DNA from: Flavobacterium sp.
GTDB taxonomy: Bacteria > Bacteroidota > Bacteroidia > Flavobacteriales > Flavobacteriaceae
Direction: 5' to 3'
Length of the DNA stretch: 64,000 nt
NCBI RefSeq assembly: GCF_017744675.1
Contig: NZ_JAGIAV010000002.1
Coordinates: forward strand, 496,001 to 560,000
Numbering within the stretch: the stretch's first letter is position 1; every line of letters begins with the position of its first letter. The notes under the pieces are model-generated. The model was given only the letters and a program-made list of their open reading frames with translations, made no database searches and had not been told where the DNA came from. Of the stretch, positions 32,981 to 42,834 are shown piece by piece. A program made the translations under genes and the position numbers.

Positions 32981-34063
32981 CTATTCTGCTTTTAAGCGTA
33001 AATTATTGATTACTTTATTAGGAGATTGGTAATCGTATTTAATCTTGTCTTTTTCTTTTACCTTCTGAACACCTTCAAGTAAGATTTTATCATTTTCTGA
33101 AATACCGCTTTTGATTACATACAAATCAGGAATTTCGCCAGTAATAGTAATTTCTCTAGAACTTACTTTATCATCTTTACCTACTACAAAAACGTATTTT
33201 TTATCTTGAATTTCGTAAGTCGCTTTCTGTGGAATTACGATAGCATTTTTAAGAGGAACGTTCATTTGAACTTGTCCTGTTTCGCCATTTCTAAGTAATT
33301 TTCCAGAGTTTGGGAATCTTGCTCTGAAAGCGATATTTCCTGTTTCGTTGTTGAATTCACTCTCTATAACCTCAACATTTCCTTTTTCTTTAAAAATATC
33401 TCCGTTAGCCAATACTAGAGCCACTTTGTTATCTGCACGGTCTTTAATGTTTGTTTCGTACTGAATATACTCTGGTTCAGAAACGTTGAAGTAAGCAAAC
33501 ATTTGGCTGTTGTCTGAAAGGCTTGTCAATAATTCGCCTTCATCAATCAAACTTCCTAGTTTTAAAGGAATACGATCGATTGTTCCGTCAAATGGAGCTC
33601 TGATTTCTGTGAAAGATAAATGAAGTTTTGCTAAAGATACTTCAGCTTTTGCTGACTGTAATTTTGCCTGTGCAACGCTTAATTCGTTTTTAGAAACGAT
33701 ATTTTTATCAGCTAGCAATTTAGCATTTTGCAATTCGATTTCTGCCGATTTTTGTTCAGACTGCGCTTTAAGCAACTCAGCCTCATACATATTAGGCATA
33801 ATTTTAAACAACAGTTGTCCTTTTTTTACAAACTGTCCTTCGTCAACATATATATTTTGTAAAAACCCTTTTTCTTGGGCACGCAGTTCGATATTTCGAA
33901 CCGATTTTATTTGTGAAACATATTCTTTTGTAAATGAAGTATCAATTCTAACCGGATTAGTAACGGTAAATTTTTCTACTTCTTCTTTTTCTTCTTTTTT
34001 AGATGTACAGCTCGTTAAGCACACCAAGGCCATTAAGCCTGTGAACATAATAATTTTTTTCAT
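32981..34063 (-). CDS. RND efflux periplasmic adaptor (membrane fusion protein)
   Basis: 360 residues: signal peptide, lipobox LTSC (Cys ~19), then SKKEEKEEVEK. Lipoyl/barrel-sandwich halves (QEKGFLQNIYVDEGQFVKKGQLLF and APFDGTIDRIPLKLGSLIDEGELL; residues ~63-85 and ~150-175) flank an alpha-hairpin of ~60 residues; a beta-barrel and C-terminal membrane-proximal domain follow. It links pump and outer-membrane factor. First structural gene of the tripartite operon. Confidence 0.94.
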   Translation of the reverse strand: MKKIIMFTGLMALVCLTSCTSKKEEKEEVEKFTVTNPVRIDTSFTKEYVSQIKSVRNIELRAQEKGFLQNIYVDEGQFVKKGQLLFKIMPNMYEAELLKAQSEQKSAEIELQNAKLLADKNIVSKNELSVAQAKLQSAKAEVSLAKLHLSFTEIRAPFDGTIDRIPLKLGSLIDEGELLTSLSDNSQMFAYFNVSEPEYIQYETNIKDRADNKVALVLANGDIFKEKGNVEVIESEFNNETGNIAFRARFPNSGKLLRNGETGQVQMNVPLKNAIVIPQKATYEIQDKKYVFVVGKDDKVSSREITITGEIPDLYVIKSGISENDKILLEGVQKVKEKDKIKYDYQSPNKVINNLRLKAE

Positions 34064-34239
34064 GATTTAGTTTGGAAATTAAGCGATTGAATGCTTTGGA
34101 ATGAAAATTCCTTTTGGATGTTAAATGCATCAGCCAGCCTTAGTCCAGACCTTAACTTTATATAAGCAGAAGTAGTAAAAATATACAACAGCAAGATACG
34201 CAGAGATCGTAACTCAGGTAACCGATGTATATTTTAAAA

Positions 34240-34614
34240 TCAAATCCTTAATACTTGTTGAGTAATGTAAATAGGATTTGAATGCCTTAAAACAGGCGTA
34301 GAAATTTTTAAACGATTAACATTCGATGCAGACTGATCTGAAAGTGCCAGATACAAAGCATCTACCAAACTATACGAAGCCGTGAAAAACTTGTTCGTAA
34401 GGGTATTAACATCATCTCCTCCCAGAAGATCTTCTTCAAGATCAACATCTGCATCTTCAATTATTGAAGTACCGCGATCCTGATTGGTAAACTTAACTCT
34501 GTGTTTTTGCAGATGATGGTGATTATGAGCACCAAAAGTATTTGCATTCAAATATTGGCCTCCACCAAACAGAAGCATATTCATGAATACTAAAAATACT
34601 GTTAACTTTCTCAT
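34240..34614 (-). CDS. Secreted protein of unknown function upstream of the efflux operon
   Basis: 124 residues with a cleavable signal peptide (cleavage likely after NAN, ~residue 25), then a His-rich stretch (GAHNHHHLQKHRVKF) and an acidic stretch (EDADVDLEEDLLGGDD). The His and Asp/Glu clusters could bind metal, but no known family fits. Same direction as the efflux genes, 176 nt upstream; the gap itself holds no clear signal. Could be a metal- or stress-related accessory of the pump (inference). Confidence 0.6.
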   Translation of the reverse strand: MRKLTVFLVFMNMLLFGGGQYLNANTFGAHNHHHLQKHRVKFTNQDRGTSIIEDADVDLEEDLLGGDDVNTLTNKFFTASYSLVDALYLALSDQSASNVNRLKISTPVLRHSNPIYITQQVLRI

Positions 34615-34783
34615 TTCGGTGCGAAAGTAGTAAAAGAATCAAAACAAAAAAAGAATTTTTAACAAGGTTTAACAATTACATAAAACGAAAACGTTTTCAC
34701 TCCTATAATATTTATCAATCGCTTTCTCTTTAATTTTAAAAATAAAAACAAAATACTGATTATCAATAATTTAAAATAAAAAA

Positions 34784-35191
34784 CTAAAAAAGAAAAATTT
34801 CCATAATTGTAAATTCCTGTCCCTTTTTCACAAAGGTTTTAAAAGTGTTTTTCATTCCAAATTTCTCGTAAAATGCTTTTTTACTCGTTCTGGCGTTGCA
34901 CCAAACTTTTTCCAGACCTTTTTCTTTTGCAAATTTAAAGATGTATTTTAAAAGTTCAGAAGCAATTCCTTTTCCCTGATATTCTTCTAAAGTAGCTAAT
35001 TTTCTAAACTGCATTTCTTTGCCTTCAATAAAACAGGAAACTATAGAAACCAATTTGTTGTCTTCAAAAACTCCAAAATGAAACCCTGAAGCATCTTCTT
35101 CAAGCTGTACAAATTCAAAAGGCTGATCGGGCCACATGACTTCATGTCTAATTTGCCAAGTATCAGATGCATTTATTTTTTTAATTTCCAT
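34784..35191 (-). CDS. GNAT family N-acetyltransferase
   Basis: 135 residues, complete GNAT fold: acetyl-CoA pyrophosphate loop EYQGKGIASELL (V/R-x-x-x-G-x-G/A), beta-bulge strand EMQFRKLATL, and the C-terminal WCNARTSKKAFYEKFGMK. Substrate unknown. Stand-alone. Confidence 0.88.
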   Translation of the reverse strand: MEIKKINASDTWQIRHEVMWPDQPFEFVQLEEDASGFHFGVFEDNKLVSIVSCFIEGKEMQFRKLATLEEYQGKGIASELLKYIFKFAKEKGLEKVWCNARTSKKAFYEKFGMKNTFKTFVKKGQEFTIMEIFLF

Positions 35192-35365
35192 ATCGGTTTA
35201 TTAATCTGTTCAAAAATAATTCATTTTAATTTGATTGTAAAAAACAACTTGAAAATATCGATATAATTAACTTTCAAAACTTTACATAAAAATAAATCAG
35301 ACAAATCGTTCAATTTTAATCTATTATGATTATTTTTATAGTGCCAAAATCAAATAGAGCCCATT

Positions 35366-35929
35366 ATGAGAAAATTCTTTTTAGCAGTATTTTTATGTAT
35401 TTGTGCCAACGGATTCGCACAATTAATACAAGTTGGACCACAGTTTTCTACTAATATTACTTCTGTCAATGCTAAAAGTTTCAGCTCTGACCATACAAAT
35501 ACAGGAATTGGCGCGGCTGCTTTTGCCAGATTAAATCTTGCGCTTTTTTATGCTCAAGGCGAATTTGGATATGCTCAAACCAATTTTAGCGTATACCAGA
35601 ACGGCGTGGGAGAGACAGAATTTAAACTAGCCGGAACAGATGCTTCATTAATTGCAGGAATTAAAATTGTTCCGCTTGGAAAACTTGGAAACGTAAGGCT
35701 TTTTGTGGGTTACAATTGGAAGAACTACTCTGATATAAGCTCCAGCAACAATTTAAACTCTGTAGCATTCGAAAAAAACAATCACAGCATTCTTGGAGGT
35801 GTGGGAATTGATGTCTGGAGACTGACTTTTGATGTTAGATATCTTGCCGGACTTACCGATATTGATGCTTCTAATGGTGAAATTAAAACTGGAGTTACAA
35901 ACCTATCTCTTGGATTTAAATTTTTATAA
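35366..35929 (+). CDS. Outer membrane beta-barrel protein (porin/OMP_b-brl family)
   Basis: 187 residues with a signal peptide (cut near GFAQ, ~residue 18) and alternating-polarity strands: LIQVGPQFSTNITSV, LFYAQGEFGYAQTNF, and a C-terminal aromatic strand TNLSLGFKFL. Likely an eight-stranded outer-membrane barrel of the PorT-like type. A terminator follows directly. Confidence 0.78.
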   Translation: MRKFFLAVFLCICANGFAQLIQVGPQFSTNITSVNAKSFSSDHTNTGIGAAAFARLNLALFYAQGEFGYAQTNFSVYQNGVGETEFKLAGTDASLIAGIKIVPLGKLGNVRLFVGYNWKNYSDISSSNNLNSVAFEKNNHSILGGVGIDVWRLTFDVRYLAGLTDIDASNGEIKTGVTNLSLGFKFL

Positions 35930-35939
35930 ATCATAAAAC

Positions 35940-35969
35940 AAAAAAGGGAATCGATTGATTCCCTTTTTT
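35940..35969. terminator. Bidirectional intrinsic terminator
   Basis: AAAAAGGGAATC-gatt-GATTCCCTTTTT between the convergent beta-barrel and TPR-protein genes. Confidence 0.85.
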
Positions 35970-35980
35970 ATGACTTATTT

Positions 35981-36595
35981 TTAGATTTTAACGTAATAAC
36001 TTTCTTCATTATTACTCTCTATTTTCTGAATGCCTTCTTGTGTTTTAACTGCTACATTTATAACATGCAAAACATTTGATTTATCATTAATACTGCAATT
36101 CCAAATTGTTCCATCTGAAAGAATGATTTCTGAAAATACCGACACAGTACTATTGGTATCATTATAGACTAAGTTTTCTGTTCTTAGCAATTTCTTCGTA
36201 TTGCTTTTTTTGTCGACTTCATAAAATAGAATTTCGTTTTCTTTAATTTCAACTATTTCATCAACGTTAGACTGAACATTGACATTTTCTGAAGCTGTAG
36301 ACCAGACTGGCTGATTCCCTGCCCTTTTCCAAGTCCCTATAGCTTGTTTTAAAATTTCTTTTCTCAAAAGCTCACGCAAAGTGTCTACTTTTTTAACAGC
36401 ATCTTTCCCTATTTCATTTTCAGGTTTGATCTTTGCTGCTAAAGAAAATAAATCGATAGCTTTTACAAAATCGGCTTTTTTATAATAAGATACAGCCAAT
36501 TCATATTTATTCTTTTGAAATGATGCCTTTTGATCGCTTTGTCCAAAAAACTGAAAAGTAGTTAGCAAAACAATCAGAACAAATGTCTTCTTCAT
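35981..36595 (-). CDS. Secreted TPR-like protein of unknown function
   Basis: 204 residues: signal peptide (cleavage near FFGQ), a short TPR-like helix pair (KYELAVSYYKKADFVKAIDLFSLAAKI, residues ~27-55), and a C-terminal beta-rich part with WKRAGNQPVWSTASEN and ILSDGTIWNCSIN. The C-terminal part resembles a small lipocalin/DUF domain, but I cannot name it. Confidence 0.6.
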   Translation of the reverse strand: MKKTFVLIVLLTTFQFFGQSDQKASFQKNKYELAVSYYKKADFVKAIDLFSLAAKIKPENEIGKDAVKKVDTLRELLRKEILKQAIGTWKRAGNQPVWSTASENVNVQSNVDEIVEIKENEILFYEVDKKSNTKKLLRTENLVYNDTNSTVSVFSEIILSDGTIWNCSINDKSNVLHVINVAVKTQEGIQKIESNNEESYYVKI

Positions 36596-36692
36596 TAAAT
36601 TTGGGGTTTTTAATATTTTGCAAACGTAATATATTTCGTAGATTTACTTTTACGGTTCTCCGTATTTTCAAACATTTTTAAACTTTAAAAAT

Positions 36693-36730
36693 AAAAAACG
36701 CTGCTTTTAAAAAAAAAAGCAGCGTTTTTT
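36693..36730. terminator. Intrinsic terminator
   Basis: AAAAAACGCTGCTTTT / AAAAGCAGCGTTTTTT with a short A-rich loop; ends the M1 peptidase gene (reverse strand) just downstream of its stop. Confidence 0.8.
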
Positions 36731-36754
36731 ATTTCATCATTAAGATTTACTCAG

Positions 36755-38632
36755 TTATTTAACATACAAAATATTATTCTCTGGGGTTGCATCCATAAAA
36801 ATTCCTCCATCAAGCTCGATTTTTTCTATTTTTTTTGTGCTTTTCAGAACTATTTTGGCTGTTTTCTGGTTTTTCTCCCAAATTGCAGGTGTTTGATGTA
36901 ATGTTACTGTCGATTTATCAGCGTAAGTAATTATAACATCAAATGGAATTGCAAAACCTCCAATATTTTCTACTGTTATAATTTTCTTATCCGCAGAAAG
37001 TCCTTTTACTGCAATATCTATATAATTATTAGTAAAGAACCAATTATTGAAAAACCAATTTAAATTCTTGCCTGTTGCAGTATTAAACGAATTAAAATAA
37101 TCCCACGGAATTGGATGTTTTCCATTCCAAGTATCCATATAAAAATGAAGCGCTTTTTTGAACAGTTCATCTCCTAGCATATCTTTTAAAGCCAAATAAG
37201 AAAGAGAAGCTTTTCCATACGAATTATTTCCATAGCCAGCTCCAGAAACTTGTGTAGACATTGTAATAATAGGCTGATCTTGTTCTGCAGAGCGATCACG
37301 AATATAATTTTTCACTCTAAATTCCTGATAAAATTTATCTGCCGCTTCTTTGCCATGCTCTGCAGTTCCGATTAAATATTCAAAAGTGGTTGCCCAGCCT
37401 TCGTCCATAAAAGCATAACGCGTTTCATTAATTCCCATATAAAAAGGAAAATAAGTATGTGCTACTTCGTGATCTTGCACCAATTGTGCGAAAACAGGAT
37501 CGTCTGTTTGCGAGTCGTTGCACATCATTGGATATTCCATATCTGCAAAACCCTGAAAAGCCGTCATTTTAGAAAACGGATACGGAACTCCTGGCCAATT
37601 GTTAGAAAACCAATCTAAAGCATATTGATTGTTTTTTACTGAATTAACAAAATCGGTTCCTTTTACATTGTAAGCTGCCTGAACACTTGCACGACGATTT
37701 GTTTTTTTATCTACCACTACACTGCTCGCATCCCATAAATAATGGTCGCTTAAACCAAAACATACATCTGAAATGTTTTTAGCTTCAAATTTCCAAACGT
37801 TCCAATCGTATTGCTTGGTTACGATTCCGCTTTTCATTTCCTGTTCGTTGGCAATATGTAAAATTTCGTCTGTTGTATAAGATTTCTTTAAGCGTGAAGC
37901 AAATTCAGGCTGTAAAACCTCATCTGGATTCAATAAATCTCCTGTTGCATACACCACATAATTTTTTGGCGCTTTTACAGAAAAAACATAATCATTGAAA
38001 TCATTATAAAACTCTTGACGATCTGTATGCGCTAATCTATCCCAGCCATTATAATCATCAAAAACTGAAACTCTTGGATAGCTATAGGCTACAAAAAAAG
38101 TGGTTTCGTCGATCTGCCCTTCTCTACCACTTTCTTTGGATAAAGGATAGTTCCACTGAATATCTATAGTAGTTTTTGAATGCGGTAAAATCTTTTTTTG
38201 CAATTTTACGTTTCCAACGGTTCCCCAATTTCTAGCATCTTCTTTGTATACCTCATTTTCTATTTTTAATGAAGTAATCGTTAATCCATCGCTTAAAAAA
38301 TCATTACTTACTTCGCCGCCTCTAGGAGAAGAAGGTTTATGAAGATTATTTACAAAACGGATCACTAAGTTTTTTAATGTATCCTTGCTGTTGTTTTCGT
38401 AAATGATAGTTTCAGTTCCGCTTACCAATTTTGTTTTTGGGTCAACAGAGATTTCCATATTGTATTTTCCGCGGTTCTGCCAATAGTTTGCGCCTGGTTT
38501 TCCGTCTTTAGAACGTGTTCCGTTTTCATAAGCTTTTTTTATGTTTCTAGGCATATAAAGCTCTTGGGCAAAGTTATTTTGGGCAAAAAGAACGAATGCT
38601 ATTAAGGCAAATTGCAAAAATTTCTTTTTCAT
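36755..38632 (-). CDS. M1 family zinc metallopeptidase (secreted)
   Basis: 625 residues with a signal peptide (cut after NNFA, ~22). N-terminal beta domain like M1 aminopeptidases, then the gluzincin site HEVAHTYFPFY (H388, E389, H392) and the third zinc ligand in FMDEGWATTFEY about 20 residues later. The exopeptidase motif GxMEN is replaced by FADMEYPMM, so N-terminal recognition may differ. The C-terminal ERAP-like helical domain is short. Probably periplasmic or outer-membrane-associated peptide degradation. Confidence 0.9.
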   Translation of the reverse strand: MKKKFLQFALIAFVLFAQNNFAQELYMPRNIKKAYENGTRSKDGKPGANYWQNRGKYNMEISVDPKTKLVSGTETIIYENNSKDTLKNLVIRFVNNLHKPSSPRGGEVSNDFLSDGLTITSLKIENEVYKEDARNWGTVGNVKLQKKILPHSKTTIDIQWNYPLSKESGREGQIDETTFFVAYSYPRVSVFDDYNGWDRLAHTDRQEFYNDFNDYVFSVKAPKNYVVYATGDLLNPDEVLQPEFASRLKKSYTTDEILHIANEQEMKSGIVTKQYDWNVWKFEAKNISDVCFGLSDHYLWDASSVVVDKKTNRRASVQAAYNVKGTDFVNSVKNNQYALDWFSNNWPGVPYPFSKMTAFQGFADMEYPMMCNDSQTDDPVFAQLVQDHEVAHTYFPFYMGINETRYAFMDEGWATTFEYLIGTAEHGKEAADKFYQEFRVKNYIRDRSAEQDQPIITMSTQVSGAGYGNNSYGKASLSYLALKDMLGDELFKKALHFYMDTWNGKHPIPWDYFNSFNTATGKNLNWFFNNWFFTNNYIDIAVKGLSADKKIITVENIGGFAIPFDVIITYADKSTVTLHQTPAIWEKNQKTAKIVLKSTKKIEKIELDGGIFMDATPENNILYVK

Positions 38633-38820
38633 ATAATGATTCTTAGGTCGTTAAATTGTTTGGTATATAAGACTGCTGTTTTTAAACAATGTTACAAATT
38701 TAGTTATTAATTGTAAATTGTTAATGGTGAATTGTAAAATGTGAAATGTAAGTTGTGAGATATAAAAATCTTATTATACTTCAAACCTCTTACTTTTTAC
38801 TTTTTCACAAGAAAAGAAAA

Positions 38821-38849
38821 ACCGTCTATTACCCAAAAGCGACAGACGG
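38821..38849 (-). terminator. Intrinsic terminator of the gapN gene
   Basis: On the reverse strand GCCGTCT ... AGACGGT is followed by TTTTCTTTTC. It lies 30 nt after the aldehyde dehydrogenase stop codon. Confidence 0.65.
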
Positions 38850-38878
38850 CATCTACAATTAATATATAACCTTGAGAA

Positions 38879-40459
38879 CTACAAAATATAATCGGTATTA
38901 ATAAAATTCGATTCTTTGCTGTTAAGCAATTCTTGCAGAATTTCATTGTTATAATCGATATCTTTTGAAGCTACAAACGTACGGATCGAGAAAGAACGTA
39001 AAGCATCTGGAATACTCAAAGTTCCTACTGCAGAATCTTTTCTTCCTGTGAAAGGGAAAGCATCTGGTCCTCTTTGGCAAGAACTGTTTAGATTTACTCT
39101 ACAAACTAAGTTCACCAAAGCATCAATTAGCGGAGCTAGAGTTTTGATGTCTTTACCAAACAAACTCACTTGCTGCCCATAATTTGACTCAGCCATATCT
39201 TTTAAAGGTTCTTTAATGTCTTTGAAAGAAAGTACAGGGACAACTGGTCCAAACTGCTCTTCGTGATAGACACGCATTTCTTTGTTTACTGGATACAGAA
39301 CCGCTGGAAAAATATAATTATCGGTATGTTTTCCTCCCTTTTCATTTATCACTTTAGCCCCTTTATGAAGAGCGTCGTCAATTAAACCTTGAATGTATTT
39401 TGGCTTATCAGTTTCTGGAAGCGGCGTTAAAGCCACTCCTTTTTCCCACGGATTTCCAAAAAGCAAACTGTCTACTTTTTCAGCAAAACGTTTGTTGAAT
39501 TCTTCGGCAATCGATTCGTGAACATATAACACTTTTAAAGCTGTACAACGCTGTCCGTTGAAAGACAAACTTCCTGTAATGCATTCTTGAATAGCCAAAT
39601 CTAAATCGGCATCTGGAAGAATAATCGCCGGGTTTTTAGCTTCTAAACCTAAAATTAAACGCAATCTGTTTTTGTTCGGGTGCTGATCTTGCAAAGCAAT
39701 TGCCGATTTACTGTTTCCGATTAATGCCAAAACATCAATTTTTCCAGATTTCATGATCGGAGAAGCCACTTCACGTCCTCTACCGTAAACAATATTTATT
39801 ACCCCTTTTGGAAAACTGCTTCTGAAAGCTTCTAATAATGGCGAAATACACAAAACTCCATGTTTAGCCGGTTTGAAGATTACGGTATTTCCCATAATCA
39901 AAGCAGGAATCAATAATGAAAAAGTTTCGTTAAGAGGATAGTTGTAAGGTCCAAGACACAAAACCACTCCAAGAGGCCCACGACGAATCATGGCGTTTAC
40001 ACCTTGTACTTTTTCAAAGTGCGAACTGCGTCCGTTTAATTCTTTATAGCTTGCAATAGTATCGTAAATATATTCTACCGTTCTATCAAATTCTTTTTGC
40101 GAATCTCCCAATGATTTTCCAATTTCCCACATCAAGTATTTCACTACTTCTTCGCGGGTTTCTTTCATTTGCTTCACAAATTTTTCCATGCATTTAATAC
40201 GATCCACTACTTTCATAGTTGGCCATAAACCTTGTCCCATATCGTATGCATTGGTAGCAGCTTCAACAACTTCTGCTGCTTCTTTTTCTCCCATAAAAGG
40301 AATCGATCCTAATAAAGTCGGCGAATATTTTTCAGTTGAAGAAATAGTTGAAAATACAGGTGTGGTTTGCCCTGTCCATTGTTTCAATTCTCCATTCACA
40401 AGATAAGTATCTTGATTTATCAGGCTATTAATCTGATATTCTTCTGGTATAAAACTCAT
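38879..40459 (-). CDS. gapN: NADP-dependent glyceraldehyde-3-phosphate dehydrogenase (non-phosphorylating, GapN-like)
   Basis: 526 residues, aldehyde dehydrogenase superfamily. Catalytic Cys in [11 protein letters not shown] (C305), the general-base Glu in [12 protein letters not shown], and the cofactor site [13 protein letters not shown] with [12 protein letters not shown]. The N-terminal extension and Arg/Tyr residues near the active site (PYNYP, RCTA) fit GapN rather than betaine or succinate-semialdehyde dehydrogenases. GapN oxidises glyceraldehyde-3-phosphate directly to 3-phosphoglycerate and makes NADPH. Substrate assignment is by family resemblance. Confidence 0.8.
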   Translation of the reverse strand: MSFIPEEYQINSLINQDTYLVNGELKQWTGQTTPVFSTISSTEKYSPTLLGSIPFMGEKEAAEVVEAATNAYDMGQGLWPTMKVVDRIKCMEKFVKQMKETREEVVKYLMWEIGKSLGDSQKEFDRTVEYIYDTIASYKELNGRSSHFEKVQGVNAMIRRGPLGVVLCLGPYNYPLNETFSLLIPALIMGNTVIFKPAKHGVLCISPLLEAFRSSFPKGVINIVYGRGREVASPIMKSGKIDVLALIGNSKSAIALQDQHPNKNRLRLILGLEAKNPAIILPDADLDLAIQECITGSLSFNGQRCTALKVLYVHESIAEEFNKRFAEKVDSLLFGNPWEKGVALTPLPETDKPKYIQGLIDDALHKGAKVINEKGGKHTDNYIFPAVLYPVNKEMRVYHEEQFGPVVPVLSFKDIKEPLKDMAESNYGQQVSLFGKDIKTLAPLIDALVNLVCRVNLNSSCQRGPDAFPFTGRKDSAVGTLSIPDALRSFSIRTFVASKDIDYNNEILQELLNSKESNFINTDYIL

Positions 40460-40534
40460 AATTTGGTTTGTTTAATGGTCTGGTAATTCTATTTTCAAAA
40501 GAAAAAAGAGGCTTTTTTATTGCCTCTTCTTCTT

Positions 40535-40846
40535 TTATGGTTGTACTGTTTCACCTTCCCAATCTAGGATTCCTCCAAGCAGATTGTAGGCATTTTCGAT
40601 ACCCAACTCGTTCATAATCTGGCAAGCTTTTGCGCTTCTAGCTCCAGAACGGCAGTATACGTAATAGTTTTTATTTTTGTCTAATTCTTCGATTTCATAG
40701 ATAAATGCCTGCCCTTTATTGATATCAATATTAAGAGCATTCTCAATGTAGCCGTCATTAAATTCGTCTTCAGTTCTTACATCAAGTATAACTGCATTTT
40801 CGTCAGCCTGTAACTGAGCAACCCAATCTTCTTGTGATAAATTCAT
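40535..40846 (-). CDS. Single-domain rhodanese-like sulfurtransferase
   Basis: 103 residues: VILDVRTEDEFNDGYIENALNIDI, then the active loop YVYCRSGARSAKACQ with catalytic C65. Length and loop fit GlpE/PspE-type rhodaneses that carry persulfide sulfur. Cytoplasmic. It lies 360 nt from the divergent Crp/Fnr gene that heads the sulfur-related group (TauE, MBL-rhodanese, YeeE), which it may belong to. Confidence 0.9.
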   Translation of the reverse strand: MNLSQEDWVAQLQADENAVILDVRTEDEFNDGYIENALNIDINKGQAFIYEIEELDKNKNYYVYCRSGARSAKACQIMNELGIENAYNLLGGILDWEGETVQP

Positions 40847-41084
40847 AGTAAAATGTGTTTTTGTAAAATTACGACGTTTCTATATATAAAAAACGTACCA
40901 AATGCGATTTCGATTATTATTCTCAGAAAACGTTTTAGAGAAAGTATTATAATCAGTGAATTACAAATTTAGTTACTATTTTTAAAAATTCAGCCTACAA
41001 AATCGATAGAAAATAGGATTTTTTCATTTACACAAAATTAATCTTAAATCTAGTTTTCTGATAATTATTCCCATTCCAAACCAT

Positions 41085-41195
41085 TATCTTTGCAAGTAAA
41101 TACAACTTTTAATTCGATTTTGATAAATATACCATTCACGAATCACACCAATTTTCACAACTTAATTAGTAGCAATTCGTGCAATTCGTGGCAAA
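41085..41195 (+). promoter_or_regulatory. Promoter and repeat-bearing 5' leader of the Crp/Fnr gene
   Basis: -7 box TATCTTTG (41085-41092) gives a leader of ~110 nt. Its end carries AATTCGTG-cAATTCGTGGC, with degenerate inverse text CACGAATCACAC near 41136: a half-decayed CACGAATT-word hairpin right before the ATG. The rest of the 40847-41206 gap is AT-rich with GTGAATTAC/GTTAC half-sites near 40953-40975. Confidence 0.45.
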
Positions 41196-41206
41196 AAAAA
41201 TACACA

Positions 41207-41833
41207 ATGCAACAATCATTAAAAACCATATTTCCTAATTTCTCTAACGAACTTATCGCTACGATTGAAGAAAACGGAAGCCTTCAGGATTTTGAAGCCG
41301 GAACCATTTTAATGCGCACCGGACAGTACATAAAAAATACAGTTCTAATTATTAAAGGAAAAATCAAAATCTATCGCGAAGGCGAAGATGGCGGAGAATT
41401 TTTAATGTATTACCTGCAACCTGGACAAGCCTGCGCCATCTCGATGATTTGCACGGCAAAAAGCGAAAAAAGCCAGATTATGGCAAAAGTGGTAGAAGAT
41501 GTTACCGTAATGATGATTCCGCTACAGTTAATGGACAAATGGATGATGGAACACCGTTCTTGGTACGAATTTGTAATTGAAACCTATCGAAGCCGTTTTG
41601 AGGAAGTTCTCGAAGTGGTTGATAATATCGCTTTCCGTTCTATGGATGAAAGATTAGAGTTTTACTTAAAAAGACATTCTGATGCCTGCGGCTGTTCTGA
41701 AGTGAATCTTTCGCATCAAGAAATCGCAACCGAACTAAACACTTCTAGAGAAGTTGTTTCTCGATTATTAAAAAAAATGGAACAACGAGGTTTGGTTAAA
41801 CTCAACCGAAACCAAATTGAATTATTGAAGTAA
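41207..41833 (+). CDS. Crp/Fnr family regulator of the sulfur-handling genes
   Basis: 208 residues from ATG 41207 (a TTG-initiated extension of 39 codons runs through repeat DNA and is rejected). cNMP-like barrel (residues ~15-115), long dimer helix, then DACGCSEVNLSHQEIATELNTSREVVSRLLKKMEQRGLV. The CGC pair before the HTH and MICTAK-like Cys are candidate thiol sensors. Neighbouring genes (TauE, MBL-rhodanese) share a GTGAnnAATGTTAC motif that I infer to be its operator. Confidence 0.88.
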   Translation: MQQSLKTIFPNFSNELIATIEENGSLQDFEAGTILMRTGQYIKNTVLIIKGKIKIYREGEDGGEFLMYYLQPGQACAISMICTAKSEKSQIMAKVVEDVTVMMIPLQLMDKWMMEHRSWYEFVIETYRSRFEEVLEVVDNIAFRSMDERLEFYLKRHSDACGCSEVNLSHQEIATELNTSREVVSRLLKKMEQRGLVKLNRNQIELLK

Positions 41834-41835
41834 AG

Positions 41836-41952
41836 TTTTTTCTGCCACGAATTCACGAATTGTAATGATGTATTCTATCGCGCTGAATTTCACGAATTCA
41901 TTTTTTCTCAATCATTATCAAAAGAAAATTCGTGAATTCGTGGCAGAAAAAA
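41836..41952. repeat. CACGAATT-word hairpin element
   Basis: Perfect 26-bp inverted arms (41836-41861 and 41927-41952): six T, CTGCCACGAATTCACGAATT and the inverse. Lies in the first spacer after the Crp/Fnr stop and could act as a terminator before the TauE promoter. Relatives: 44837-44938, 61758-61805. Confidence 0.8.
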
Positions 41953-41969
41953 AATATAAAATCACTTCT

Positions 41970-42014
41970 GTGATAAATGTTACTGTAGGTTTCTAATTTC
42001 CGAAGCAACTTTGC
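41970..42014 (+). promoter_or_regulatory. Operator-like site and promoter of the TauE gene
   Basis: GTGATAAATGTTAC (41970-41983) is an imperfect palindrome; the same motif in reverse is at 48507-48520 before the MBL-rhodanese gene. A CAACTTTGCATCAA promoter end follows (about 42006 onward), the same text as at the locus A and B promoters. Confidence 0.5.
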
Positions 42015-42029
42015 ATCAAAACAAATGCA

Positions 42030-42815
42030 ATGGAATATCTAGGATTTTTTGCCTCAATCATAATCGGAATCACTCTTGGCTTAATTGGCGGTGGCGGTTC
42101 TATTCTGACTATTCCCATTTTGGTATATTTATTCAAGGTAAATCCAGATCAAGCCACTTCTTACTCTTTATTTATTGTTGGATTAACTGCCTTATTTGGA
42201 AGTTATAGCCATTATAAAATGGGAAACCTGAAATTAAAATCGGCTTTGTATTTTGCGATTCCTTCTGTGGTTTCTATCTTGATAATTCGTGAAGTGATCT
42301 TTCCTCAAATTGCCGCAACTTTATTTTCTGTGGCATCTTATACGGTTTCAAAAGATTTTCTGATTATGATTATCTTTTCCATACTTATGATTACAGCCGC
42401 AATTTCGATGATTAAAAAAAATCAGCCTGAAATAAAATCAACCGAAACCAACTATTCACAATTAAGCTTAATTGGCTTTTTGGTCGGAATTGTAACAGGA
42501 TTTCTTGGTGCTGGGGGCGGATTTTTGATTATTCCTGCCTTGCTTTTTTTCGCCAATCTACCCATGAAACAAGCCGTTGGAACTTCGTTATTAATTATCA
42601 CCATCAATTCATCAATAGGTTTTGCAGGCGATTTATACATCGGAACACCAATAAATTATACTTTCTTACTAAGCGTTTCTGCAATGGCTTTAATTGGAAT
42701 GTTTGTTGGAAGCCAGTTTTCTAAAAAAATTGACGGCACAAAATTAAAACCACTCTTCGGATGGTTTGTTCTTATAATGGGATTTTATATCATTGCCAAA
42801 GAAGTTTTATTCTAA
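42030..42815 (+). CDS. TauE/SafE family sulfite/anion exporter
   Basis: 261 residues, eight predicted membrane helices in two repeats, each opening with the family glycine motif (LGLIGGGGSILTIPIL and TGFLGAGGGFLIIPALLF). The family exports sulfite, sulfoacetate or related organosulfur anions. The position between the Crp/Fnr regulator and the CstB-like gene supports a role in sulfur traffic. Confidence 0.9.
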   Translation: MEYLGFFASIIIGITLGLIGGGGSILTIPILVYLFKVNPDQATSYSLFIVGLTALFGSYSHYKMGNLKLKSALYFAIPSVVSILIIREVIFPQIAATLFSVASYTVSKDFLIMIIFSILMITAAISMIKKNQPEIKSTETNYSQLSLIGFLVGIVTGFLGAGGGFLIIPALLFFANLPMKQAVGTSLLIITINSSIGFAGDLYIGTPINYTFLLSVSAMALIGMFVGSQFSKKIDGTKLKPLFGWFVLIMGFYIIAKEVLF

Positions 42816-42834
42816 AAGCAATTACAACTTTTTA

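Noticed and set aside
41090..41206. TTG start giving a 247-aa Crp/Fnr protein
   Set aside because: The extension overlaps the -7 box and CACGAATT repeat DNA; the domain begins properly at ATG 41207.
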